A DNA stretch of 15,421 nucleotides from Chloroflexota bacterium (lineage in GTDB: Bacteria > Chloroflexota > Anaerolineae > Anaerolineales > Villigracilaceae), in assembly GCA_023484185.1 (NCBI GenBank), contig JAMDBC010000103.1, positions 1 through 15,421 on the forward strand, in the 5' to 3' direction. Shown here in pieces: positions 6,612 to 14,432 of the stretch. The first letter of the stretch is position 1; every line of letters begins with the position of its first letter. Position numbers and translations under genes: made by a program. Below the pieces are notes generated by a model that searched no databases, had not been told where the DNA came from, and saw only the letters and a list, made by a program, of their open reading frames with translations.

Positions 6612-9160
6612 TTTATCTCCTTCAAAATCGCAATCGTTTCCTGCTTTCCACCCAAGCCATTTTCTCCAGCCGGACCAACGCATGAGGGACAGCCATCTTC
6701 ACAGGGACATTCGGTCACCAATTCCAGCGCGCGCGCAATTAACTCATCATGCAATTCAAAAAGTTTCTGGCTGAACCCAATTCCCGCTGGAACTTGATCG
6801 TAGATAACGACAGAAGGCAAACCTTCGCGAATGGTTCCTTCCGCATCGGTGTGGACTCCCAAGTCGGTTGAGTCGCACATCAAAAATAACGGCGCGAGTT
6901 GACTCAACACATAAGATAATCCAGCCAGTCCGCTTCGAATGCGAACGTTTTCTTCCGCCAATCGATGGCAGGCTTGACAGAGCGTGATGAGATTGTCCAT
7001 GCGGTTGGCTTCTTTAACGGAAGTGAATTGTCGAAATGGAATCTTATGATGCACATCATGTTCACGTCCACCTGCACTCGTTAGAGTGTTTTCAGCCGCG
7101 CCGCAGACCTGGCAACGAAATCCGTCGCGGGTCCGGACAGCGAGGCGGATGCGCGGCCAATCGCGGCCGTATTCGTTCGGATCGTTGCTCCACGCCCCGC
7201 TGGAGCGCAGAGTCTCAATGGTTGAATCCGAAAGAGAAAGCCAGTAGCCGGTGGTCTGCAAATCAGTGGGCGGCAGATCAAGCGGCTCTTCGCCAAGATT
7301 TTCGCGCGTGAACCAGCGCAATTTCTTGAAGCCGACAACCTGCGTGGTGACTTGGATTTCACCCCAGCCTTTGCCGCCGCCGGGGACGGCGGCGAGAGCT
7401 GATTCGGAAAGAATCTGTATTTCAGTTTGACGCTGGGCTTCGGTGTAATAATCCAGCGCAACGGCTGTGACCGATGCAACATGTTTTTCAAGATCGAGAT
7501 CATGCACGTAATATTGCTGGCCTTCGTGAAGATAAACAGCTTTGGGATGAACCATCCAGTACGCGCTGGCGAGATCGATTTCTCCTATTATCTGTGGTCT
7601 ATCGTCTATGGTCTGAAGCACAACATTATCCGGCGAAGCAGAACGCAATGAAATGTTGGCGGCGGGATAAGAGTCCGACATCCAGAAAAATTTTTCCTGC
7701 GAAAAATGCGCTTCATTGTTGGATGTCAAAAATTCAAGATATTCTTCGACGTTCTTTGATGGCAAGGAGCCAAAGCCTTCGCCTTTTTGAAAAGGCAATT
7801 CAAATATGGCGCAGCGCAAATGGTTGAGCAGGATCAGCAAATGATCGGGATCGATCAACGCCTGTTCCGGCGATTTGCCAAAGAAGTAATCAGGATGATG
7901 CGCCAGGAACTGATCGAGCGGATTGGCAGATGCGACCAGCACCGCCAAGGCGGGCGCGTCACCGCGTCCAGCCCGACCCGCTTGCTGGTAGACGCTTGCG
8001 ATGGAGCCGGGATATCCAACCAGCACTGCCGCGCCCAGCCCGCCGATATCGATTCCCAATTCGAGGGCGTTGGTGGCAACGACGATTTTGACCGTGCCAT
8101 CCCGCAATCCTTGTTCGATCTCGCGTCGCTGTGAAGGTAAATAGCCGGAGCGATAGCCTCGAATTGGAGAGCCGATATTCGATGATGCGATATTCGGTTT
8201 TCGAGTATCCAGTATCGAATTTCGATTATCACCTTGTAAATAGGTCAAAACAATTTCAACAGAACGACGCGAGCGCGCAAAAACAACTGACTGAATATCA
8301 TTCGCCAATAAATCTCGTGCGAGTCGTACACCTGCCATTAAAGAACTCTTTCGCAGACCGAGCGCTTCATCTACAACGGGTGGATTGTAAAGTAGGAAAT
8401 GCCTTTCGCCGCGTGATGAGCCGTCGTTGTCAATCAATTCGACCGGAGATTCGATCAATCGCTCGGCGAGTTCCTTCGGGTTGCCAATGGTGGCGGATGT
8501 GAGAATGAATTGCGGCTGTGCGCCATAAAACTTGGCCACCCGCTTGAGCCTTCTGATCACGTTCGCGACGTGCGCGCCGAAGACACCGCGATAGGTGTGC
8601 ATTTCGTCAATGACAACATAGCGCAGGTTTTGGAAGAAGTCCGCCCAATTGGTGTGGTGAGGCAAAATCCCGCTGTGAAGCATATCGGGGTTGGACAGAA
8701 GGATGCGCGCGTTCTGGCGAATGGATGAACGCTGCGATTGCGGCGTGTCGCCATCGTAGATTGACGATTTCAGATTTGAGATTTGCGATTGAAATGTTTG
8801 AAGTGTGGTTAGCTGATCCTGCGCAAGAGCTTTCGTTGGAAAAAGAAAAAGTGCGCGGGCATTATCATTTGTGACGATGGAAGAAATAATCGGGAGTTGA
8901 TACGCCAAAGTTTTTCCACTGGCAGTGCCTGTGGCGAGGACAATATTTTTCCCGGCGCGAGCGTGAGTCCAGGCTTCGAGTTGATGGCTGTAGAGGTGAT
9001 TAATTCCACGGCGAGACAAGGCGGCTCGAAGCGCGTCCGGCAAATCGTCCGGGAAGGGATGCGTTTGCGCGGGACGCGCAGGCGTCGTCCGCCAGATGGA
9101 AAAGTTGGGCGCAGTATCCGGGTCGCTGCGCCAGAGTCGAATCAAAGCATCGAGAGACAT
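6608..9160 (-). CDS. MrfA/YprA-like DEAD-box helicase with DUF1998 and an inserted HNH domain
   Basis: This 850-residue superfamily 2 helicase shows a Q-like motif near residue 59 (SHQ), ATGTASGKT (Walker A, 76-84), DEMH (185-188), SAT (222-224), ATNALELGIDIG (362-373) and QQAGRAGRG (392-400). The C-terminal half is of DUF1998/MrfA type. It ends in a four-cysteine zinc site (Cys818, 820, 824, 827 in CPCEDGCPSC) after LYDQVPAGIGFS-like residues. MrfA of Bacillus acts in repair of mitomycin C lesions. Between WLSLSD (640-645) and GLAGLSYVL (744-752) lies an HNH module: CQVC (683-686), HDVHH (701-705) and NLITLCQACH (723-732). It is complete, so nuclease activity is plausible. Three low-complexity linkers near residues 123-132, 311-330 and 516-522 coincide with short DNA repeats. 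No Shine-Dalgarno is seen at this start. Confidence 0.92.
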   Translation of the reverse strand: MSLDALIRLWRSDPDTAPNFSIWRTTPARPAQTHPFPDDLPDALRAALSRRGINHLYSHQLEAWTHARAGKNIVLATGTASGKTLAYQLPIISSIVTNDNARALFLFPTKALAQDQLTTLQTFQSQISNLKSSIYDGDTPQSQRSSIRQNARILLSNPDMLHSGILPHHTNWADFFQNLRYVVIDEMHTYRGVFGAHVANVIRRLKRVAKFYGAQPQFILTSATIGNPKELAERLIESPVELIDNDGSSRGERHFLLYNPPVVDEALGLRKSSLMAGVRLARDLLANDIQSVVFARSRRSVEIVLTYLQGDNRNSILDTRKPNIASSNIGSPIRGYRSGYLPSQRREIEQGLRDGTVKIVVATNALELGIDIGGLGAAVLVGYPGSIASVYQQAGRAGRGDAPALAVLVASANPLDQFLAHHPDYFFGKSPEQALIDPDHLLILLNHLRCAIFELPFQKGEGFGSLPSKNVEEYLEFLTSNNEAHFSQEKFFWMSDSYPAANISLRSASPDNVVLQTIDDRPQIIGEIDLASAYWMVHPKAVYLHEGQQYYVHDLDLEKHVASVTAVALDYYTEAQRQTEIQILSESALAAVPGGGKGWGEIQVTTQVVGFKKLRWFTRENLGEEPLDLPPTDLQTTGYWLSLSDSTIETLRSSGAWSNDPNEYGRDWPRIRLAVRTRDGFRCQVCGAAENTLTSAGGREHDVHHKIPFRQFTSVKEANRMDNLITLCQACHRLAEENVRIRSGLAGLSYVLSQLAPLFLMCDSTDLGVHTDAEGTIREGLPSVVIYDQVPAGIGFSQKLFELHDELIARALELVTECPCEDGCPSCVGPAGENGLGGKQETIAILKEIK
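6941..7198 (-). other. HNH endonuclease module embedded in the helicase
   Basis: This is the coding segment for helicase residues about 655-740. It contains RDGFRCQVCG, then HDVHHKIP and NLITLCQACHRL. These are the zinc-binding cysteine pairs and His/Asn residues of a McrA-type HNH fold. It interrupts the DUF1998-type region, which continues on both sides in the same frame. Confidence 0.75.
7595..7614. repeat. Short word-like repeat inside the helicase gene (third)
   Basis: TGGTCTATCGTCTATGGTCT consists of alternating near-copies of GTCTAT. It encodes the helicase linker around residues 516-522 (QTIDDRP on the minus strand). Confidence 0.4.
8172..8230. repeat. Short word-like repeat inside the helicase gene (second)
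   Basis: CGATATTCG occurs twice with a 15-base period (8173-8181 and 8188-8196). It is followed by inverted relatives such as TATCGAAT (8213-8220) and TCGATTATC. It encodes the linker NSILDTRKPNIASSNIG, about residues 314-330, between the two helicase lobes. Confidence 0.45.
8766..8793. repeat. 7-base tandem repeat inside the helicase gene (first)
   Basis: Four successive heptamers, GATTTCA, GATTTGA, GATTTGC and GATTGAA, run without a break. On the minus strand they encode SQISNLKS at about residues 125-132, a loop shortly after the helicase motif with FPTKALAQDQ. Confidence 0.5.
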
Positions 9161-9192
9161 TGGTATTTTGTTGAGTGATAGAATCTTTGATT

Positions 9193-10740
9193 ATGAAGTG
9201 GATTAAGAAACACAAACTGGCTGTGTTGATGGCTTTCCATGGATTGTGGGGATTGTTCTTGTGGTTTAGTATATCAAAGTATGGTCTGGGGATTTCCACG
9301 GATTCAGCGCATCTTTTATTTGCCGGTTTGAATTTATCCGAAGGCCGCGGCCTGATTTCTTTCGATGGCAGTTTTGTATCTCTCTGGCCTCCGCTTTATC
9401 CGGTGCTGCTGGCTTTTATTCACATCCTATCAGGATTGGATGTTTTTATCTCGGCAACTATTTTGCAAATTCTCTCGTTCGTGGCAATCTCGTTTTGTCT
9501 TTCCATCCTTTTCTTGAAAATCTTCCCGGATAATTTTCTACTCGCAGTCGCGGGGAATGTTTTATCCGATGTGGGAATCGTCGTGCTCGCCACCTTTCGC
9601 ATCGTTGACTCGGATTACGTATATCTGATGTTCGCCATGATTTTTGTTTTACTGGCGGGTTATTACATCGAACATAATAACCCGCGAATTTTTCTGGCAA
9701 TGTTTATAGTTGGAATGCTGGCCGCACTACAACGCTACATTGGGGTTGCGTCCATTGCCACTGGCGCAGCGGTGATTCTCTTTTTCAGCAAAGAGAATTT
9801 ACGTCAGCGTATCGTCCGCAGTTTGTTGATGGGTCTTTCCGCGCTTCCGGCCGGCATCTGGTTAGTGATTACGACAAGGTTCGTTGAGAGACGTCCGCCA
9901 ATTGGTTTCACCGATAATTTCGAAACATTTTCAAAGTCGGTTTTGGAATGGTTCTTTCAAACCAACGCAATTAAATCTTCCCTTCAAATTTATATCGCCG
10001 GTCTATGGATTTTTATCGCGGGATTGATCCTGCTGGTGCTTTTCTCGTCAAGGCGCAAACCGCTTTCTTCCTTCGCAATTCCCATCCTTGTGTACGGAGC
10101 AGTTTATCTGTTTACGTTGTTTGGGTCCGCTTCGGTCACATACTTCAACAAATTGGAAGGGCGCTTCCTGCTCCCCCTCTATATTCCTTTTGTGACGCTT
10201 CTGGTTTTAGCAGCCAGCGCCCTGGCACAGTTCGCGGACAAAATCAAATCGCAGGCAATCCGTCACATCACGGCCATTGGAATCATTGGGCTATTGGCTG
10301 CCTTTGCGGGAAGTCTTTTACAGATCACCCTTCCGTTGGTTTTGGACTCTCACAGAACCGGCGCGCCCGGCGAAAACGCGTTCAACACAAAAGATTGGCG
10401 CGAGAACAGCGTGATGAAATATTGGTTGAAACACCAACCATCGGGAAACTATCTATTGTTCAGCAATTACTCAGATGGGATTGCATTCTATACCTGGCAC
10501 AGTTGTTACGGCTCCCCGCGCAAGTTCTCCGGCCCGTATGGAAAAGAAGAATTCCCGGTAACACAATACACTTCAGAATTATTCGCATCCGGCCAGGATG
10601 TTTACATCATCTGGATCGAGCCAAACGCGTATTCTTATTATTATCCGGTTGAAGAGTTAAGCCCCATCGCAAATATCAAACCTATCTTTACAAGCAAAGA
10701 CGGCGGAATCTATAATCTAAAACCAATCAGAAAGCCATAA
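9193..10740 (+). CDS. GT-C type membrane glycosyltransferase-like protein
   Basis: This 515-residue protein has about ten hydrophobic segments through residue 380 and a hydrophilic C-terminal domain of about 130 residues. The first loop reads STDSAHLLFAGLNL, then SLWPPLYPVLLAF. An acidic residue soon after the first membrane segment, followed by WPPLYP, is the hallmark of GT-C enzymes of the PMT/ArnT/GT39-like group. These transfer sugars from polyprenyl-phosphate carriers outside the membrane. LEGRFLLPLYIPF before the last membrane segments is a further family-like block. Acceptor and sugar are unknown. An in-frame GTG at 9175 would add six residues; ATG at 9193 is preferred because it starts a normal MKWIKKHK-hydrophobic N-terminus. 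Neither has a Shine-Dalgarno. TAGAAT at 9179-9184 is a possible -10 box for a leaderless message. Confidence 0.8.
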   Translation: MKWIKKHKLAVLMAFHGLWGLFLWFSISKYGLGISTDSAHLLFAGLNLSEGRGLISFDGSFVSLWPPLYPVLLAFIHILSGLDVFISATILQILSFVAISFCLSILFLKIFPDNFLLAVAGNVLSDVGIVVLATFRIVDSDYVYLMFAMIFVLLAGYYIEHNNPRIFLAMFIVGMLAALQRYIGVASIATGAAVILFFSKENLRQRIVRSLLMGLSALPAGIWLVITTRFVERRPPIGFTDNFETFSKSVLEWFFQTNAIKSSLQIYIAGLWIFIAGLILLVLFSSRRKPLSSFAIPILVYGAVYLFTLFGSASVTYFNKLEGRFLLPLYIPFVTLLVLAASALAQFADKIKSQAIRHITAIGIIGLLAAFAGSLLQITLPLVLDSHRTGAPGENAFNTKDWRENSVMKYWLKHQPSGNYLLFSNYSDGIAFYTWHSCYGSPRKFSGPYGKEEFPVTQYTSELFASGQDVYIIWIEPNAYSYYYPVEELSPIANIKPIFTSKDGGIYNLKPIRKP

Positions 10741-10762
10741 TACTTTTTTTCTCATCGTCCTT

Positions 10763-12202
10763 TTATGCTACTCTACGCCCCTTGGGCAATTCATTCGAAG
10801 CGACAAATGCCGCATCCAGCGCTTGCTGGAGTGACCTCACTTCTATGATCTCAATATCCTTCGGCCAGCCCTCCCCTAAGCCCCCGGAATGGGGGTTATG
10901 GACAGCCTTCGGCACGATGGCGGTTTTGAATCCCAACTTGGCGGCCTCGCGCAAACGCGCCTGGATCTGCCCAGGCATGCGCAATTCACCAGCCAGGCCG
11001 ATCTCGCCGATCAAAACCGCATCGGCTCGCACCGAGACATCCTTCCACGACGAGGCGATTGCCGCGGCGACTGCCAGGTCTGCCGCAGGTTCATCGATTT
11101 GAATGCCGCCGACTACGTTGACAAAGACATCCTGCTCGGCAAGTTTGAGTCCAACCCGTCGGGTAAGAACAGCCGCGATGAGCAGCAGGCGGTTGAAGTC
11201 CACGCCGTTTGGCGTGCGGCGGGCATTGCCGAATTGAGTCGGAGAAGTCAATCCCTGAATCTCGACCAGGATCGGACGTGTCCCCTCCATTGTCACGGCA
11301 ATTGCCGAACCAGGCGCATTGATCATGCGTTCCGCCAAAAAAGCCTCGGACGGATTCGTCACTTCGACCAATCCGCGCTCGCGCATTTCGAACACGCCAA
11401 CTTCGGATGTCGCGCCGAAACGATTCTTCACAGAACGCAGTAAACGATAAGCCTGGAAGCGGTCACCTTCAAGATAGAGCACCGTGTCAACGATGTGCTC
11501 TAGCACGCGCGGACCCGCGATGGCGCCTTCCTTGGTGACATGCCCGATCAAAAAAACGGAGATACCGCTCGACTTGGCCAGCTCGCGCAAATTCGAAGCG
11601 CATTCGCGGACTTGCGAAACCGAACCGGCGGAAGAATCAAGCTCGGAAAGATAAACAGTCTGGATCGAGTCCACGATCAACAGATCAGGCTTGACTTCAT
11701 TGACATGATTGAGAATCACTTCAAGGTTGGTCTCGGTGACCAGCAAAAGATTCTTCGGCAAATCTTTTTTGTTTTCAGAAAACATGCGCGTCGCCCGCAT
11801 CTTGATCTGCCGCTCGGACTCTTCACCAGAAACGTACAACACGCGCCTTTGCGCGCGCTGATCCATCGCCATTTGTAGCATCAATGTGGATTTGCCGATA
11901 CCGGGATCGCCGCCGACCAACACGATGGAACCCTGCACGATGCCGCCGCCCAGCACACGCGCAAACTCACCGATGGGTAAATGAATGCGGTCTTCCGCAT
12001 CTCCGCCGACCTCGCCGATCGGCCGCGGCTGCGAACGACCCGTCAATCCGCGCACCGAGGCCGGGCCTTTGGAAACCGGTTCATCATGAACGATCTCCTC
12101 GACCATGCTGTTGAATGTATTACACTGCGGGCATTTGCCCATATAAGATGCGGACACTCGTCCACATTGCTGGCAAACATAACGTGTATGTGTCTTCGCC
12201 AT
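10763..12202 (-). CDS. radA: DNA repair protein RadA
   Basis: This 479-residue RadA (Sms) is full length. A C4 zinc finger stands at the N-terminus (Cys10, 13, 24, 27). The RecA-like ATPase has Walker A GGDPGIGKST (97-106), Walker B LLIVDS (174-179) and the RadA signature KNRFG (259-263). A Lon-protease-like C-terminal domain follows (NVVGGIQIDEPAADLAVAAAI at about 362-382; GEIGLAGELR at 399-408). RadA drives branch migration of recombination intermediates and helps RecA in repair. It stands alone here. TATACT about 21 bases before the ATG is a candidate -10 box, and AGAGA is a weak ribosome-binding site. Its stop is 22 bases from that of the convergent glycosyltransferase gene. That gap has a T run (10744-10750) but no hairpin. 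Confidence 0.96.
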   Translation of the reverse strand: MAKTHTRYVCQQCGRVSASYMGKCPQCNTFNSMVEEIVHDEPVSKGPASVRGLTGRSQPRPIGEVGGDAEDRIHLPIGEFARVLGGGIVQGSIVLVGGDPGIGKSTLMLQMAMDQRAQRRVLYVSGEESERQIKMRATRMFSENKKDLPKNLLLVTETNLEVILNHVNEVKPDLLIVDSIQTVYLSELDSSAGSVSQVRECASNLRELAKSSGISVFLIGHVTKEGAIAGPRVLEHIVDTVLYLEGDRFQAYRLLRSVKNRFGATSEVGVFEMRERGLVEVTNPSEAFLAERMINAPGSAIAVTMEGTRPILVEIQGLTSPTQFGNARRTPNGVDFNRLLLIAAVLTRRVGLKLAEQDVFVNVVGGIQIDEPAADLAVAAAIASSWKDVSVRADAVLIGEIGLAGELRMPGQIQARLREAAKLGFKTAIVPKAVHNPHSGGLGEGWPKDIEIIEVRSLQQALDAAFVASNELPKGRRVA

Positions 12203-12274
12203 AAAATCTCTTTGGCAAAGTATAACCGAATTTATGTTCTGTTTTTAGATGCGATACAATAACTCACCTTATAC

Positions 12275-12384
12275 ATGTCACTGCGAGGAGGGTGCTTGCC
12301 TGCCTGTTTTCTTCAGGGTCCCGACGCGGCAGTCTCCAATTTAGTGGAGATTGCTTCGTGGAAAATCGCCCCTCGCAATGACGT
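12275..12384. repeat. REP/MITE-like imperfect palindrome
   Basis: The outer arms GTCACTGCGAGGAG (12277-12290) and CCCTCGCAATGAC (12370-12382) are complementary with two mismatches. The inner arms (12322-12337 and 12345-12360, containing CAGTCTCC and GGAGATTG) pair with several mismatches and G-T pairs around a loop of seven bases. The middle left segment is unpaired. The words GTCATTGCGAGG and GAAGCAATCTCC occur in dispersed palindromic repeats of many bacteria. It lies in the region between radA and the ureohydrolase gene and would be part of the latter's leader if transcription starts near TACAAT (12255-12260). Confidence 0.7.
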
Positions 12385-12402
12385 GAAAAATTTGGAGCAA
12401 CC

Positions 12403-13302
12403 ATGACCGATCCCGCCGCAACTCATGGACTTTGGGCCGACCTCGCCCACCCGAATCTTTCCCCGGCTGAAACCGATTTCTCGATAATTGGCATCCCGTT
12501 CGACGGTCTCGTCAGCGCGCGCAAAGGCGCGGCACAAGGCCCGCAGCGGATCCGTTTTTGGTCGCAGCATCTGACGCCGTTCAGCGAAGACCGCACACGC
12601 CTCGCCGATGTAAAAGTCTGCGACCTGGGCGACATCAAGATCACGCATCCAGAATCGGATTTCAAATTGATTCACCAAAAAGTAGCGGCTCTCCCGAACA
12701 TCCCCATCCTGCTCGGCGGCGATCATTCCGTGACGATCCCGATTTTTGCCGGACAACGCCAACGCTTCAACGGAAAACGTCTCGGCGTGCTGTGGGTGGA
12801 CGCGCATCCCGATCTCTGCGACGACTTCAACGGCTCGCGACTCTCGCACGCCTGCGTTCTGCGCCGCGGCATGGAAACTGGAATCAAAGCCGAGGATATT
12901 TGCACGGTCGGCTTGCGTTCGTGGGAGTATCAGGAAATCGACCTGATCGAGAACGGTGGGCTTAACGTTTTCACCGCCGCCGACGTGGCCGAACGCGGCA
13001 TGAAAAATGTGGCGCAGGAAGTCCACAAAATTTTATCGCGATGCGACGCCGTCCACATCTCGCTCGACATTGATTGCCTCGACCCGGCCTTCGCACCCGG
13101 AACCGGCATCCCCGAAGCTGGCGGCCTGACCTCGCGCGAAGTCATCACACTCATCAAATCGCTGCAGGGCCTGCCGCTCGTCGGCCTGGATGTGGTCGAA
13201 GTCGCCCCGCCGCTTGATCCATCCGAAGCGACCGTCTTTGCGGCGCTGCGCGTCATCATGGAATTCATGGCGGTCATCACACGCGAGAAACATAAACCCT
13301 AA
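12403..13302 (+). CDS. Ureohydrolase (agmatinase/arginase family)
   Basis: This 299-residue enzyme has every manganese ligand of the family: His108 in GGDHS, Asp133/His135/Asp137 in VDAHPD, and Asp222/Asp224 in SLDIDCLD. The family block DPAFAPGTG is followed by PEAGGLTSRE. The C-terminal motif GLDVVEVAPPLDPSE precedes a final helix. Members hydrolyse a guanidinium group to urea and an amine. The GTGIPEAGG form and the C-terminal motif are more like agmatinase-type enzymes than classical arginase. However, a number of relatives act on guanidinobutyrate or other guanidines, so the substrate is left open. GGAG six bases before the ATG fixes the start. No polyamine or arginine pathway neighbour is present. 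The stop codon lies inside the terminator stem. Confidence 0.88.
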   Translation: MTDPAATHGLWADLAHPNLSPAETDFSIIGIPFDGLVSARKGAAQGPQRIRFWSQHLTPFSEDRTRLADVKVCDLGDIKITHPESDFKLIHQKVAALPNIPILLGGDHSVTIPIFAGQRQRFNGKRLGVLWVDAHPDLCDDFNGSRLSHACVLRRGMETGIKAEDICTVGLRSWEYQEIDLIENGGLNVFTAADVAERGMKNVAQEVHKILSRCDAVHISLDIDCLDPAFAPGTGIPEAGGLTSREVITLIKSLQGLPLVGLDVVEVAPPLDPSEATVFAALRVIMEFMAVITREKHKP

Positions 13303-13328
13303 AGGTCTGTGAGACCTTTAGGGTTTAT
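13292..13328. terminator. Terminator of the ureohydrolase gene
   Basis: A perfect 17-bp stem (13292-13308 with 13312-13328) encloses a 3-base loop (GTG). The TAA stop at 13300-13302 is inside the left arm. The A/T-rich stem ends give a short T run on either strand, so it could also stop transcription coming leftward from the tRNA-like gene. Confidence 0.8.
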
Positions 13329-13334
13329 TGTCAG

Positions 13335-13419
13335 CGGGGAGGGCGGGCTTCGAATCCATGCAGGTATGACCCTGGCTTGTTTTCAAGACAAGCACCTTCA
13401 GCCGTTCGGTCATCCCTCT
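13335..13419 (-). tRNA. tRNA-Ser(UGA)-like gene with degraded T-stem and acceptor
   Basis: Read on the minus strand this 85-base segment folds as a class II tRNA. A D-arm carries ACC/GGT pairs and the loop GG. The anticodon stem CTTGT/ACAAG has loop CTTGAAA, with anticodon TGA complementary to 13383-13385. A long variable arm CAGG/CCTG has a 6-base loop. The T-loop TTCGAA is present, but its closing pair 53-61 is A-C instead of the invariant G-C, and 49-65 is also A-C. In the standard register the acceptor stem pairs only at four of seven positions. The middle of the molecule is intact and the ends are eroded, as in a decaying copy or a recombined attachment remnant. CCA is not encoded. A covariance-model scan may still call it a serine tRNA. 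Confidence 0.65.
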
Positions 13420-13553
13420 GAGTTTGAAAATTTTACCGTAAGTAAACGGAAATCGTTATTCGGGTTACGAGCCTCAGCCGCAGAAAATTGTAGTATAGTC
13501 TCATTCAAATTTTCAGGCAAATGTTCAGGAATGATCTTGACAGAAAGAATACC

Positions 13554-14378
13554 ATGCGCAAACAAATAATATTGACCCTCCTGCTGACGATGAGCCTCGC
13601 TGCGTGCGTAATCCCCATCGGGGGCGCATCAACAGCCCCCTCAGCCACTGCAACAATATCGCCAACAGCAACTGCAACAGAAACCCCCACCCCCACGCCC
13701 GAAGCCACGGCCACGCCCACCGAAACCCCCACGCCGGAAGTAAAGCAGTTCCCGATCTGCCAGATTGAGAAATTCCGTGATTGCCCGATAACAGTTGATG
13801 ATTTATTCAACGGCAATTATCTAAGATGGCTGAACACTCTTTCAAAGCCTTTTGATCAAGCAAAAATTAAGCAGGTGCCAATGGAGGTCGTGTTCGGCAA
13901 CATTATTACATACAACACCAAAACTGCTCCCAATTTCAGAGACCCGGCAACGGCGCCCTTTAGAAGGGATGTTACGGCCGGTTATGCTTCCTACCAGGGC
14001 ATTGATTACATCGTGATGCCTGTTGAATACTTTGACCCGAAGCACCCCGATAAAAACCAGTGGGTGATAACTGTTTATTCCATGTATTGGCCTGGGCATA
14101 ATCAAGAGAAAACAAATAAAAACACTTTACCAGCTATCAATGCTTGGAGAAAAAATATGAAAATCACGGCCATTACTAATAATGACATTGCTAATAATGA
14201 CATTACGGGAAATGCTGAAGACCCTCTTGGTAAAATGACATTTGATAACAACCCCGATATGGCAGAGAGATTTGGTAAATTTGTGAGCGGGGAGGACATG
14301 GGCGCGCTTAGCAAACCCGGGATTGTCCTCCTAAATATGATCGGGGTTACTACTAGTGGTGGTCATTGGCTTGAATAA
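13554..14378 (+). CDS. Predicted lipoprotein with Thr/Pro linker, unknown function
   Basis: The 274-residue protein begins MRKQIILTLL and has the lipobox SLAAC with lipid-attachment Cys18. A Thr/Pro/Ala-rich linker covers about residues 27-62, encoded by GC-rich near-repeats (13680-13704 and 13722-13740). The mature domain (FPICQIEKFRDC, then VTAGYASYQGIDYIVMPVEYF and NQWVITVYSMYWPG) is not one I recognise. A 15-base tandem (14176-14204) produces the Asn/Ile/Asp-rich NNDIANNDI. The open frame reaches 11 codons further up, but the chosen ATG starts a proper signal peptide. The ribosome-binding site is weak. After the linker the gene is more AT-rich than those to its left, suggesting a different origin, and it directly follows the tRNA-Ser-like remnant. 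It is probably the first gene of a small plus-strand cluster. Confidence 0.75.
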   Translation: MRKQIILTLLLTMSLAACVIPIGGASTAPSATATISPTATATETPTPTPEATATPTETPTPEVKQFPICQIEKFRDCPITVDDLFNGNYLRWLNTLSKPFDQAKIKQVPMEVVFGNIITYNTKTAPNFRDPATAPFRRDVTAGYASYQGIDYIVMPVEYFDPKHPDKNQWVITVYSMYWPGHNQEKTNKNTLPAINAWRKNMKITAITNNDIANNDITGNAEDPLGKMTFDNNPDMAERFGKFVSGEDMGALSKPGIVLLNMIGVTTSGGHWLE

Positions 14379-14432
14379 TCTTTAATCTTTACTTGAAATT
14401 TTTACTTATTAACTCCATACTTAACGTTATCG

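Noticed and set aside
10005..10652. Second plus-strand frame (215 codons) inside the glycosyltransferase gene
   Set aside because: It overlaps entirely in another frame, and the main frame has coherent membrane segments and GT-C motifs.
10741..10762. T run between the glycosyltransferase and radA as an intrinsic terminator
   Set aside because: There is a seven-base T run but no hairpin stem on either strand, so a terminator is not supported.
12313..13026. Minus-strand open frame (237 codons) opposite the ureohydrolase
   Set aside because: It runs antisense through all the metal-binding motifs of the ureohydrolase and through the REP-like palindrome; there is no start signal or family resemblance.
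14176..14204. 15-base tandem as a CRISPR or operator repeat
   Set aside because: There are only two adjoining copies inside the lipoprotein reading frame with no spacers; it is a coding micro-duplication.
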